DNA of 13,450 bases from an uncultured Bacilli bacterium (lineage in GTDB: Bacteria; Bacillota_I; Bacilli_A; RF39; UBA660). The position numbers and the translations under genes were made by a program. The notes under the pieces were generated by a model. It made no database searches. It had not been told where the DNA came from and was given only the letters and a program-made list of their open reading frames with translations. The DNA lies in NCBI GenBank assembly GCA_944350405.1, contig CALVPC010000019.1, positions 1-13,450 of the forward strand, in the 5' to 3' direction. Numbering within the stretch: the first letter of the stretch is position 1; each line of letters opens with the position of its first letter. This document shows positions 5,046 through 12,352 of this stretch, piece by piece.

Positions 5046-6108
5046 TTTCTTCACTAGCAATATTATTAGAATCATTAGAAGTGCTATTATCATCTTTTGG
5101 AATCTCGAGCTTTATAGAAAATATTTTTTTATCTTCATCGATAATAGACATACCTTCATCATCTTTTTTTAATTCATAATAATTCAATGTAACATCTTTA
5201 GCATCTATAGGTTGTTCAAAAACCATAGAACCTTTCTTAACACCACCAACTACTAATTTACCAGAATATAAAGCATTATCAACATTAATAGAAGTAAAAA
5301 TTCTCTTAGCATCTTCCTTACTATCACTATTAGAAACAGTCCAGTTATTATAACTATATGCAATTTTCTCATCAGTATTATTTTCAATAGAAACAGTTAC
5401 AATTATAAATTGATTTCCTTCTTCGGGCTCCTTATAACTATTCCCCATAGAAGTTTGAATATCTATAACTTTATAATTAACTCCTTTATACTCAATAATA
5501 TCGTTCATTTCAAAAACTTCTTTTGAAGAACTAACAAAAACTCCTTGAGTATTCTCTTTTTGATTATCTTCTGTTTGAGTAAAATAAATCAAAGAGCCTC
5601 CAACGATAATTAAAACTAGAATAATAATAATCCACAAATTAATTCTACCAAACAATTTATAATGTATAATAAAATTACCAATTTTTTTAATTTTATTATC
5701 ATAGTTAATAGATTTTTCTTCTATTTTTATTTTAGACTCATTGTGTTTAGCCTTTTTAGAAAGTTCATCAGACAAAACATTTTTATTATTTTTAACTTGA
5801 TTCTTAGATTTACGTCCAGTATTTTTACCATCATTACTACTTTTATTCTTATCTTTCATATGAATCTCATCAACAGTTTTATCTAAAACTACTTTAGCTT
5901 TGTTTTCTTCTTGAATCTTATTAACTTTAGTCGTTTTCTTTTCAGAATCAAAAGAATTAACATCAATTGTATTTTTAGTAGCAACTTTTTTTCCTACATT
6001 AGAATTAGTATTTTTAATAATTTTACATTTTGAAACATCCGCACCACAATATTTACAAATCTTACTTTTATTAGCTACTTTCTTCTTACATTTTTTACAA
6101 ACTTTCAC
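5038..6108 (-). CDS. Zinc-ribbon membrane protein with extracellular DUF4352-like domain
   Basis: This is a 356-residue envelope protein of unknown function. It begins with a small zinc ribbon (CKKC at residues 4-7 and CKYC at 19-22), as in many Bacillota membrane proteins. A long Lys/Asn-rich cytoplasmic linker follows (about 25-145), then one membrane helix (about 158-177, LWIIIILVLIIVGGSLIYF). An outside domain (about 200-312) resembles DUF4352/telokin-like Ig folds: a small start strand, EEGNQFIIVTVSIENNTDEKI, then a KKGSMVFEQP turn. The tail is Ser/Asn-rich. The GTG start is chosen because AAGGTGG lies just upstream; a TTG eight codons earlier is rejected. It has its own strong promoter. 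It lies between two peptidoglycan enzymes, so an envelope-sensing or wall-related role is possible. Confidence 0.82.
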   Translation of the reverse strand: MKVCKKCKKKVANKSKICKYCGADVSKCKIIKNTNSNVGKKVATKNTIDVNSFDSEKKTTKVNKIQEENKAKVVLDKTVDEIHMKDKNKSSNDGKNTGRKSKNQVKNNKNVLSDELSKKAKHNESKIKIEEKSINYDNKIKKIGNFIIHYKLFGRINLWIIIILVLIIVGGSLIYFTQTEDNQKENTQGVFVSSSKEVFEMNDIIEYKGVNYKVIDIQTSMGNSYKEPEEGNQFIIVTVSIENNTDEKIAYSYNNWTVSNSDSKEDAKRIFTSINVDNALYSGKLVVGGVKKGSMVFEQPIDAKDVTLNYYELKKDDEGMSIIDEDKKIFSIKLEIPKDDNSTSNDSNNIASEEKK

Positions 6109-6144
6109 AAAAACACCACCTTCTTTAGTCAATTACTAAGCCAG

Positions 6145-6173
6145 ATTATATCACAAAAATTTATTAATGTCAT
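6145..6173 (-). promoter_or_regulatory. Promoter of the zinc-ribbon/DUF4352-like gene
   Basis: On minus: -35 ATGACA (6173-6168), a 17-base spacer, -10 TATAAT (6150-6145), and TGTG one base before the -10. The predicted start is near 6138, with a leader of about 30 bases. It shares TTTTGTGATATAAT exactly with the SDR promoter. Confidence 0.75.
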
Positions 6174-6222
6174 TAAAAACTATTAAATAATATGAGATTG
6201 AATAAACAAAATTACAAAAAAT

Positions 6223-6243
6223 AAAAAAGCTTTAAGCTTTTTT
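6223..6243 (-). terminator. Terminator of the L,D-transpeptidase gene
   Basis: AAAAAAGC and GCTTTTTT form an eight-pair stem around a five-base loop just past the TAG stop. The minus strand continues ATTTTTTG. The stem is AT-rich, so it is probably moderate in strength. It is close to symmetrical and could act in both directions. Confidence 0.6.
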
Positions 6244-6244
6244 A

Positions 6245-7441
6245 CTAATAAACTATAACTAAAGTACCAACTTCTACATTATTAAACAACTTTTTAGCTT
6301 TACTATAAGGCATATTTACACAGCCATGAGATCCTGAAGTTTTATAAATATCCCCGCCAAATTTACTTCTCCAAGTAGCATCATGAAGACCTATTTGATG
6401 CTTCGAATCAAATAGCATCCAATAATCAACCCATGACTTATAATCAACACCTACTAAATAAGTACCTGCCACTCTATTCTTTATTCTAAATCTACCTTTA
6501 TATGTATCATGAACACCTTTAGTCCCAGTAACAACATCTGAACTTAAAAATAATTTACTATTTTTATAATACCATAATTTTTGTTCTTTAATTGAAATCA
6601 TTATATAATTACTCTCATCCATATCACTTTGACTACCAACTTGAATAACCCTTGATACATAACTATAATTACCCGATGAATCTGTAACACTATAAGTAAT
6701 TTCATAAACTCCAACCTTAGAAGTATTAACTTTACCACTAACATAAACATTTGAAGTAATATCACCATCATAATTATCTCTCGCAGAATATCCTGGCTCA
6801 TAATAATTTTCATTTAAATCCAAAGTCATAGTTTTACTTCCACTTAAAGAAATAACTGGAGATTTATTATCAACCACTTTCACAACCCTAACTTTACTAG
6901 TTTGATTAGATGAAGAATCTGTAACACTATATTTTATTTTATATGTTCCTAATTTTTTAGTATCTACTGCCCCACTAACCACAACTTTAGACGTTAAATC
7001 TCCATCATAATTATCAAAAGAAGTATATCCAGGATCTTTAAAACTATTACCATAATTAATAGTTAAATTAGCCTTACCTTTTAAAGTAATCGAAGGTTTA
7101 ACTTTATCAACAACTCTAACAACACGTTCTACTATTCTTGTCTTTCTTTTCATTGAATTAGTGATAGAATAAACAATCTTGTATTCTCCAACTTTTTTGG
7201 TATTAACCTTACCTTGAGTCTTCACCTTATCAGAAACATCGTCATTACCAAGTTTAGCAATAACCCCTGGTTCTTCATATTTACTACCTAAATAAACTAC
7301 TAGTTCTTTATCACCAATTAAATTTATTTGAGGTTCTTCTATATAAGATGTTAAGAAAAATACTCCACATAAAAGAAGAGCAACTATGAAAATACAAGCT
7401 ACGAAAATTTTTTCAACATTACTCAGCTTTTTATTCTTCAT
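6245..7441 (-). CDS. L,D-transpeptidase (YkuD) with three Ig-like (DUF5011-type) domains
   Basis: This enzyme forms peptidoglycan cross-links, or attaches to wall stem peptides, using a catalytic Cys on the outer face. A membrane anchor (about residues 11-31) is followed by three tandem Ig-like repeats (about 36-111, 114-191, 194-268). The second and third share EPGYSARDNYDGDITS-type and TYKIKYSVTDSSSNQ-type segments; the first is more diverged. The YkuD domain (277-398) has GLHDATWR (H353) and SHGCVNMPY with S371, H372, G373 and Cys374, so the active site is intact. The repeats probably hold the catalytic domain away from the membrane within the wall. The ATG start has a weak SD (GAGTG) but a good extended -10 promoter, and a terminator follows. 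Next to the M23 gene, it suggests a wall-remodelling neighbourhood. Confidence 0.93.
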   Translation of the reverse strand: MKNKKLSNVEKIFVACIFIVALLLCGVFFLTSYIEEPQINLIGDKELVVYLGSKYEEPGVIAKLGNDDVSDKVKTQGKVNTKKVGEYKIVYSITNSMKRKTRIVERVVRVVDKVKPSITLKGKANLTINYGNSFKDPGYTSFDNYDGDLTSKVVVSGAVDTKKLGTYKIKYSVTDSSSNQTSKVRVVKVVDNKSPVISLSGSKTMTLDLNENYYEPGYSARDNYDGDITSNVYVSGKVNTSKVGVYEITYSVTDSSGNYSYVSRVIQVGSQSDMDESNYIMISIKEQKLWYYKNSKLFLSSDVVTGTKGVHDTYKGRFRIKNRVAGTYLVGVDYKSWVDYWMLFDSKHQIGLHDATWRSKFGGDIYKTSGSHGCVNMPYSKAKKLFNNVEVGTLVIVY

Positions 7442-7460
7442 ACTATCACACTCTAAAAAA

Positions 7461-7489
7461 ATTATAACATTTAGAATGATAAATTTGAA
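7461..7489 (-). promoter_or_regulatory. Promoter of the L,D-transpeptidase gene
   Basis: On minus: -10 TATAAT (7466-7461) preceded by AATGT, giving the TG extended -10, with a weak -35 TTCAAA (7489-7484) at 17-base spacing. The predicted start is near 7454, leaving a leader of about 13 bases. Confidence 0.6.
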
Positions 7490-7554
7490 TATAAATAAAT
7501 ATTTTTTAACAATAATTTACAAATATTCTAAAATAAATATAAAAAATTAACAAC

Positions 7555-7576
7555 AAAAAAACTCTTCATTAAGAGC
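7555..7576 (-). terminator. Terminator of the tRNA-Ser gene
   Basis: On minus, CTCTT (7575-7571) pairs with AAGAG (7566-7562) around a four-base loop, followed by seven T. It lies about 13 bases past the encoded CCA end. Confidence 0.75.
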
Positions 7577-7588
7577 TTACTTTTATAA

Positions 7589-7679
7589 TGGCGGAGTGAG
7601 AGGGATTTGAACCCTCGCGCCAGTTACCCGACCTACACCCTTAGCAGGGGCGCCTCTTCAGCCTCTTGAGTACCACTCC
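7589..7679 (-). tRNA. tRNA-Ser (anticodon GCU), CCA encoded
   Basis: The gene folds as a class II tRNA with a long variable arm. The acceptor GGAGTGG (7679-7673) pairs with TCACTCC, with a closing G-U. The anticodon stem is CGCCC/GGGTG around CTGCTAA, giving anticodon GCT at 7645-7643, which reads AGC/AGU serine codons. The variable arm GTCGG/CTGGC pairs with wobbles. The T-arm GAGGG/CCCTC encloses TTCAAAT. The discriminator is G and the CCA end is encoded (7591-7589). It is a single tRNA with its own promoter and terminator. Confidence 0.97.
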
Positions 7680-7707
7680 AAGAATGCAACTTTAATAGTG
7701 CATACTT

Positions 7708-7736
7708 ATTATAAAATATATATAAAAATATTTCAA
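7708..7736 (-). promoter_or_regulatory. Promoter of tRNA-Ser
   Basis: On minus: -35 TTGAAA (7736-7731), an AT-only 17-base spacer and a perfect -10 TATAAT (7713-7708). The predicted start is near 7701, about 22 bases before the mature tRNA. No hairpin separates it from the folD stop, so folD transcripts may read into the tRNA. Confidence 0.8.
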
Positions 7737-7751
7737 GTAATATTGATAATT

Positions 7752-8594
7752 TTATTTTAAATCATTATTCTGTAAATTATACAAACAAATCAAATTATTT
7801 ATAACCATAACATTAGTCAAAGGCCCCACACCACCAACTGGAGGAGTAATATAACTACACTTTTCAATCATTTTTTCAAAATTACAGTCGCCATAAATTT
7901 TATTATTTATAACATTAACACCAACATCTATAACAACTGCTCCTTTTTTAATATATGTATCATCAATAAATTCCTTCTCACCTATAGCAACAATTAAAAC
8001 ATCTGCCAAAGAAGTTAACTTTTTTAAATTCTTAGTTTTAGAATTACACGAAATAACTGTTGCACTTTTATCTAGTAACAACTTTATAAGTGGCATACCA
8101 ACTAATCTACTCTTACCAACAATTACTACATTTATCCCAGACAAATTCATATTAATCTTATCTAAAATATTAATAATACTTAAAGCAGTACAAGGAATTA
8201 TCCCATCTATTCCATTACTTAATCTGCCAACATTATAACTAGTTAATCCATCTACATCTTTATAGAAAGATATAGCTTCAATTACTCTATTCTGATTAAT
8301 ATATTCAGGAAGCGGTAATTCTACTAAAATACCTGTAACAGATAAATCATTATTAAGCTTTTCTATCTCTAAAATAAGTTCATCTTCTAAAATATAATCA
8401 AATTTTTTATATTCAAACAAAATTCCCATTTCCTGACATAGCTTAACTTTTGTCTTAACATATATATCACTAGAAAGATTATTATCTACTTGTATAACAA
8501 CAAGTTTTAATTTATCTTTAATACCATCAACTTTTTTTTGCAATTCTTTCTTAAAATCTTGTTGTAATAATTTACCATCAATAATTTTATTCAT
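7752..8594 (-). CDS. folD: Bifunctional methylenetetrahydrofolate dehydrogenase/cyclohydrolase
   Basis: This cytosolic enzyme interconverts 5,10-methylene-THF, methenyl-THF and 10-formyl-THF, supplying one-carbon units for purines and formyl-Met-tRNA. The length (280 aa) is typical. Visible motifs are YVKTKVKLCQ (Y45 and catalytic K49), GILVELPLP (88-96), KDVDG (D115), GIIPCT, the dinucleotide-binding GKSRLVGMPL (160-169), and TPPVGGVGPLT near the C-terminus. The usual Gln of VQLPLP is Glu92 here, and the usual FHP after KDVDG is altered; both lie in the active-site region. The ATG has SD TAGGAG five bases upstream. That SD includes the stop codon of the preceding gene, so translation is probably coupled. 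The next gene downstream is tRNA-Ser. Confidence 0.96.
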   Translation of the reverse strand: MNKIIDGKLLQQDFKKELQKKVDGIKDKLKLVVIQVDNNLSSDIYVKTKVKLCQEMGILFEYKKFDYILEDELILEIEKLNNDLSVTGILVELPLPEYINQNRVIEAISFYKDVDGLTSYNVGRLSNGIDGIIPCTALSIINILDKINMNLSGINVVIVGKSRLVGMPLIKLLLDKSATVISCNSKTKNLKKLTSLADVLIVAIGEKEFIDDTYIKKGAVVIDVGVNVINNKIYGDCNFEKMIEKCSYITPPVGGVGPLTNVMVINNLICLYNLQNNDLK

Positions 8595-8602
8595 AAAAAC
8601 TC

Positions 8603-9181
8603 CTAATAAAATAAAAATATAAGAACCAAAATTATAATAGCAATAATTACAAGTGTAAGTAAAACGAAAAATAACTTCTTTCCACTAAATATTTGATCAT
8701 GAGAAGAAAAGTTTTTATTATTACTATTTTCTTCCTCAATCAAAGTTTCATTTTCAGTAATAACAGATACATCTTCATTCTTATCATTTAAGTTAACATT
8801 ATCTTTATTAGCAGCTAAATCTACTTTACTATTTTCGTTATTTTCAGCAAATTTTCTTTTTTCCAAACTATCAATAATATCTTTTAACTCTTTAGTATTC
8901 TCCTCTTGTTTTTTCTTTAAAAGAGCTTTAGCTTCTTCTTTCTTTTTTTGATCTTCCAAAGAAACTATCTCCTCAAGACTTTTTATAATTTCAGTAAACT
9001 TATTTTTTACATCATCTGGATATTTACTAACTCCCTTTATTCTGGAAAGTAATTTAATAATATATTTCGCATCATAATTATTATTTGCTATATCATCTAA
9101 AATTTTATATGTGCTTTTTTCAGGATTAAAATTAACCTTAATACTTTTAATTTCCTCTTTTATAGAACTTAAATCTTTCAT
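8603..9181 (-). CDS. Tail-anchored coiled-coil membrane protein, unknown function
   Basis: I do not recognise this 192-residue protein. Residues 1-75 are mixed charged helix (including DDIANNNYDAKYIIKLLSRI), and 76-112 look like a coiled coil rich in Lys/Glu (DQKKKEEAKALLKKKQEENT). An Asn/Asp/Glu-rich linker (113-165) follows, then one membrane helix at the very C-terminus (about 168-191, FFVLLTLVIIAIIILVLIFLF). With no N-terminal signal it should be tail-anchored, with its bulk in the cytoplasm. The ATG has SD AGAGGTG seven bases upstream and an extended -10 promoter. Its TAG stop forms the beginning of the folD SD, so the two genes are probably one transcription unit and translationally linked. 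The pairing with folD may simply reflect compact packing. Confidence 0.78.
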   Translation of the reverse strand: MKDLSSIKEEIKSIKVNFNPEKSTYKILDDIANNNYDAKYIIKLLSRIKGVSKYPDDVKNKFTEIIKSLEEIVSLEDQKKKEEAKALLKKKQEENTKELKDIIDSLEKRKFAENNENSKVDLAANKDNVNLNDKNEDVSVITENETLIEEENSNNKNFSSHDQIFSGKKLFFVLLTLVIIAIIILVLIFLFY

Positions 9182-9200
9182 AAAATTGCACCTCTTAATC

Positions 9201-9229
9201 AGTATAACACTAAATAAAATTTTTTAAAA
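9201..9229 (-). promoter_or_regulatory. Promoter of the tail-anchored protein gene and folD
   Basis: On minus: -10 TATACT (9206-9201) preceded by AGTGT, giving the TG extended -10. The -35 TTTAAA (9229-9224) is weak at 17-base spacing. The predicted start near 9194 falls at the edge of the SD, so the leader is only about 13 bases. Confidence 0.55.
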
Positions 9230-9230
9230 T

Positions 9231-9255
9231 AAAAAAGATAGTAATTACTATCTTT
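9231..9255 (-). terminator. Terminator of the SDR gene
   Basis: A perfect palindrome (9234-9255) with stem AAAGATAG/CTATCTTT around TAATTA is followed on minus by TTTTTTATTTT. The stop codon of the SDR gene is partly inside the stem. Confidence 0.75.
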
Positions 9256-10003
9256 ACATAACAACACCACCGTCTACATTTATTATAGCACCAGTTGTAA
9301 ACGAAGCATCATCACTAGCTAAATAAACATAAACACCTGAAAGTTCACTAGGTTTTGCTATTCTACCAAGTGGACAAATTTGACTAAGAATTGATTGTTG
9401 TTCTTCTGTAGTAGAATTTTTAACCATATTAGTCATAACCGCACCAGGTGCTACTGCATTAACTCTTATATTAAAATGGCCAAGTTCTTTTGCACATGAT
9501 TTAGTTAAACCATTTACAGCAAATTTTGAAGAAGAATAACCTGCTTGCATAGCAGAACCATAAGTACCAACCATTGAACTAGTATTAATTATACTTCCTC
9601 CACCATTTTTTTGCATATAAGGAATAACTTCTCTAATAAATCTAAATGGTCCAAATGTATTAACCTCAAACATATTAATAAAATCTTCATCTGTTACATC
9701 TACAGTAGGTTTGGCATTAGTAATACCAGCATTATTAACAAGTATATCAATCTTACCAAACTTATCTATAGTAGCTTCAACAGCCCTCTTTACATCTTCA
9801 GGCTTTTTAACATCACAAACTACTCCTAAAATATTATTACTATCATAAGTATTAGATAATTCACTTATAGCATGATTTATTTCTTCCTCATCAAAAGAAG
9901 CAATGACAACCTTAGCCCCTTCCTTCAAATAAGCTTCTACAATAGCAAGACCTATTCCAGTAGAACCTCCTGTTACAATAGCAACTTTATCTTTTAATTT
10001 CAT
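9254..10003 (-). CDS. Short-chain dehydrogenase/reductase (FabG-like SDR)
   Basis: This is a classical SDR of 249 aa, an NAD(P)-dependent oxidoreductase of the cytoplasm. Visible are the cofactor motif TGGSTGIG (11-18), CDVKKPED, NNAG (90-93), N115, the catalytic S143, Y156 and K160 (YSSSK), and a PGAVMT motif. The C-terminus ends TTGAIINVDGGVVM, as in FabG and glucose or steroid dehydrogenases. All catalytic residues are intact, but the substrate cannot be told from sequence. It stands alone, outside any fatty-acid cluster, so 3-oxoacyl-ACP reductase is only one option. The ATG has SD GGGAGGG and its own promoter with a perfect -10. The U32 gene upstream has no clear terminator, so read-through is possible. 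Confidence 0.93.
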   Translation of the reverse strand: MKLKDKVAIVTGGSTGIGLAIVEAYLKEGAKVVIASFDEEEINHAISELSNTYDSNNILGVVCDVKKPEDVKRAVEATIDKFGKIDILVNNAGITNAKPTVDVTDEDFINMFEVNTFGPFRFIREVIPYMQKNGGGSIINTSSMVGTYGSAMQAGYSSSKFAVNGLTKSCAKELGHFNIRVNAVAPGAVMTNMVKNSTTEEQQSILSQICPLGRIAKPSELSGVYVYLASDDASFTTGAIINVDGGVVM

Positions 10004-10024
10004 ATAAATCCCTCCCTATTCTTT

Positions 10025-10030
10025 ATTATA
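10025..10030 (-). promoter_or_regulatory. Extended -10 promoter of the SDR gene
   Basis: On minus, TTTTGTGATATAAT gives a perfect -10 (10030-10025) with a TGTG extended element. No good -35 is seen at 17-18 bases; TTGTTT occurs at 19. The predicted start is near 10018, leaving about 15 bases of leader. Confidence 0.6.
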
Positions 10031-10057
10031 TCACAAAATACAAAGAACCAAACAAAT

Positions 10058-12289
10058 TTATTTAATCTTCTGTAAACTACAATTTACTCTATCAAGTATC
10101 TTTTGAATAGATAAATCATCTTCATCTAACAAATCAATTCTAAAATTAGTAACACCTATACTCTTTAAATAATTAATATCTAAAATTTTATCTATCTTTT
10201 TATCACTCATAATTCTCATATTATGAATTTCATCTCTAAGAAAATTAAATTTATGCCCATGCTTATCATCTAAATAAAAATTCTTACTAAAACACATACT
10301 ACATCTATTACTATTATTAATAAAATAATTTAAAGGACAATATTTCATAAGCATAAGTTCTAAATTACCATAAATTAAAACCTCAACATTAGGATTAAAT
10401 CCAAATCTTTTTTTATAAGAACAAATAATCTTATAAATATCTTCGTTATTTAGTTCTGGAGAAAGACCAACTTTATAAACATAATTAGAAAAAAGTCCCA
10501 AAGTTAAGCTGTTTTTTACATTCATATAAATATCACTAACACTTTTATCACAATAATATTTAAAACCACCATTATTAGTAATTAAAGTATTAGAACTATT
10601 TTTATAGTCAAAACTAGCCCTAGGATTCCTATAGAAAATATTATTATCTTTATATTTTTGATAAAGAAAATAATCTTCTACATAAATATTAACATTTTTA
10701 TCAATTAAAAACTTAAGTTGTTCTTCATTTCTAACTAAAAAACTTATTTCCTTAGTAATAGAATTCTCTCTAGACACAATTTTTTCATTAGTGGTAATAA
10801 CATCAGGTCTTCTATTTTCTCTTAAACAAATAAGATCATTTATTAACTCTCGTCTTAAATTATTAATATTTTTTATAGGAATAAAAATATCGTCATCTAC
10901 ATCAAAATATATATTATTAATTTTAAAAGGTGTATTACCAAGTTTAGAAAGCTTATCATAAATATCTTTTTTGCTAACTGAAGATTTACAAGCTCTAAAA
11001 ACCATTCCTAAACTTTTAGTAATTTTATCACTACCACAATAAACAGATATAACAAGTTCTTTTCCAATTTTAGCAACAACTTCAAAATCAATTAAAATTG
11101 TTCTATCCTCCGAATTTTCTATTTCCTTATGTAAATTAGAATCTAATGTCTTATATACAAAACCTTTACTATTTAAATTAATCTTATTATCTAAATAAAT
11201 AATATTTGAAGAAAAACCTTTATTAATTAACAAACCATTTTCATTATAAATATAATTACATATCATCCCTTTACCATTAGAGAAACGAATTCCATCACCT
11301 TGACTTAAATCTTTATCAAGTAATATTTTTATCTTATTAGAGCAAGAAATAACTTTTCCAACTAAAATACCTCTATGATTACATGTATCAGGATTAACAA
11401 CATCATAATTATCATTTAAAAAACCTTTAGTAAAACATCTATTATATAATACAAGTAAATTATTATACTCTTCTTCAGTAAAAGAAAGCTCTTCGTTATT
11501 ATAATATTTATCAATAAGCATCCTATAAAATTTAGTTACATATCCTACATAATAACATGATTTCATCCTACCTTCTATTTTTAAAGATGAAATTCCCATA
11601 TCAAGTAATGATTTTATATTATCCCCTATACATAAATCCTTCATACTTAATACATATTTGTTTGACACCGCTATTTTATCATCTTCATATATATCGTAAC
11701 AAAATCTACATGGCTGAGAACATTCACCTTTATTACCACTTCTACCAAAAAGATATGAAGACATTAAACATTGCCCAGAATAACTAACACATAAAGCGCC
11801 ATGAATAAAAACTTCTAATTCTAAAGTAGTATCTAATTTAGATATTTCAGAAATAGAAAGTTCCCTTGCAAGCACAACTCTTTTAACACCTAATCCATCT
11901 AAGAATTCTAAACACTCATTACTACAATTATGAGCACCAGTTGAAACATGTATTTGTATATTAGGAAAACGATGACGAATTAGACTTATAAGTCCTAAAT
12001 CTTGAACTATTAATGCATCTACTCCAAATTTATAAAGATTAGAAATATAATTCAACACTAAATCTATATCATCTTCTTCTATTAATGTATTAATAGTAAC
12101 ATATAATTTTACCCCATATAAATGACTATAACGCGTTGCTTCTTCAATTTCTTCCATAGTAAAATTATCTGCAAACTTCCTAGCTCCATAATCTTTACCA
12201 GAAATATATACAGCATCACACCCACACTTAATAGCCATTTTAAGAGATTTCATATTCCCTGCTGGAGATAAAAGTTCAACCTTTTGCAT
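10058..12289 (-). CDS. U32 family protein (RlhA/TrhP-like, 'peptidase U32')
   Basis: This 743-residue protein belongs to the U32 family. The name suggests a peptidase, but studied bacterial members (RlhA, TrhP) hydroxylate 23S rRNA or tRNA. The N-terminal half shows VELLSPAGNMKSLKMAIKCG, GVDALIVQDLG, IHVSTGAHN and FIHGALCVSYSGQCLMSS. The family cysteines C167, C174, C190 and C194 (in KGECSQPC) probably hold an iron-sulfur cluster, and SLKIEGRMKSCYYV follows. The middle region (about 290-490) fits the DUF3656-type insert of RlhA and longer Clostridia-type members. The C-terminal part has KYCPLNYFINNSNRCSMC and a second Cys pair, common in long Bacillota U32 proteins. The ATG at 12289-12287 is preferred over one four codons earlier because GGTG precedes it. 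Substrate RNA is not known for this protein. Confidence 0.9.
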   Translation of the reverse strand: MQKVELLSPAGNMKSLKMAIKCGCDAVYISGKDYGARKFADNFTMEEIEEATRYSHLYGVKLYVTINTLIEEDDIDLVLNYISNLYKFGVDALIVQDLGLISLIRHRFPNIQIHVSTGAHNCSNECLEFLDGLGVKRVVLARELSISEISKLDTTLELEVFIHGALCVSYSGQCLMSSYLFGRSGNKGECSQPCRFCYDIYEDDKIAVSNKYVLSMKDLCIGDNIKSLLDMGISSLKIEGRMKSCYYVGYVTKFYRMLIDKYYNNEELSFTEEEYNNLLVLYNRCFTKGFLNDNYDVVNPDTCNHRGILVGKVISCSNKIKILLDKDLSQGDGIRFSNGKGMICNYIYNENGLLINKGFSSNIIYLDNKINLNSKGFVYKTLDSNLHKEIENSEDRTILIDFEVVAKIGKELVISVYCGSDKITKSLGMVFRACKSSVSKKDIYDKLSKLGNTPFKINNIYFDVDDDIFIPIKNINNLRRELINDLICLRENRRPDVITTNEKIVSRENSITKEISFLVRNEEQLKFLIDKNVNIYVEDYFLYQKYKDNNIFYRNPRASFDYKNSSNTLITNNGGFKYYCDKSVSDIYMNVKNSLTLGLFSNYVYKVGLSPELNNEDIYKIICSYKKRFGFNPNVEVLIYGNLELMLMKYCPLNYFINNSNRCSMCFSKNFYLDDKHGHKFNFLRDEIHNMRIMSDKKIDKILDINYLKSIGVTNFRIDLLDEDDLSIQKILDRVNCSLQKIK

Positions 12290-12305
12290 AAATATCACCA
12301 TACTA

Positions 12306-12314
12306 ATTTTAACA
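12306..12314 (-). promoter_or_regulatory. Extended -10 promoter of the U32 gene
   Basis: On minus, TATGTTAAAAT gives a -10 TAAAAT (12311-12306) with a TATG extended element. No convincing -35 is visible, since that position falls inside the upstream terminator hairpin. The predicted start is near 12299, about 10 bases before the ATG. Confidence 0.45.
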
Positions 12315-12315
12315 T

Positions 12316-12352
12316 AAAAAAACTAAGTGTTAATAATAATTTACCACTTAGT
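12316..12352 (-). terminator. Terminator of the discoidin/LamG gene
   Basis: On minus, ACTAAGTG (12352-12345) pairs with CACTTAGT (12329-12322) around an AT-rich loop that can pair further, followed by seven T. It starts directly after the TAG stop. Confidence 0.8.

Noticed and set aside
6601..6813. Minus-strand open frame inside the L,D-transpeptidase gene
   Set aside because: It is an alternative frame of the Ig-like repeat region without an SD or a plausible protein sequence.
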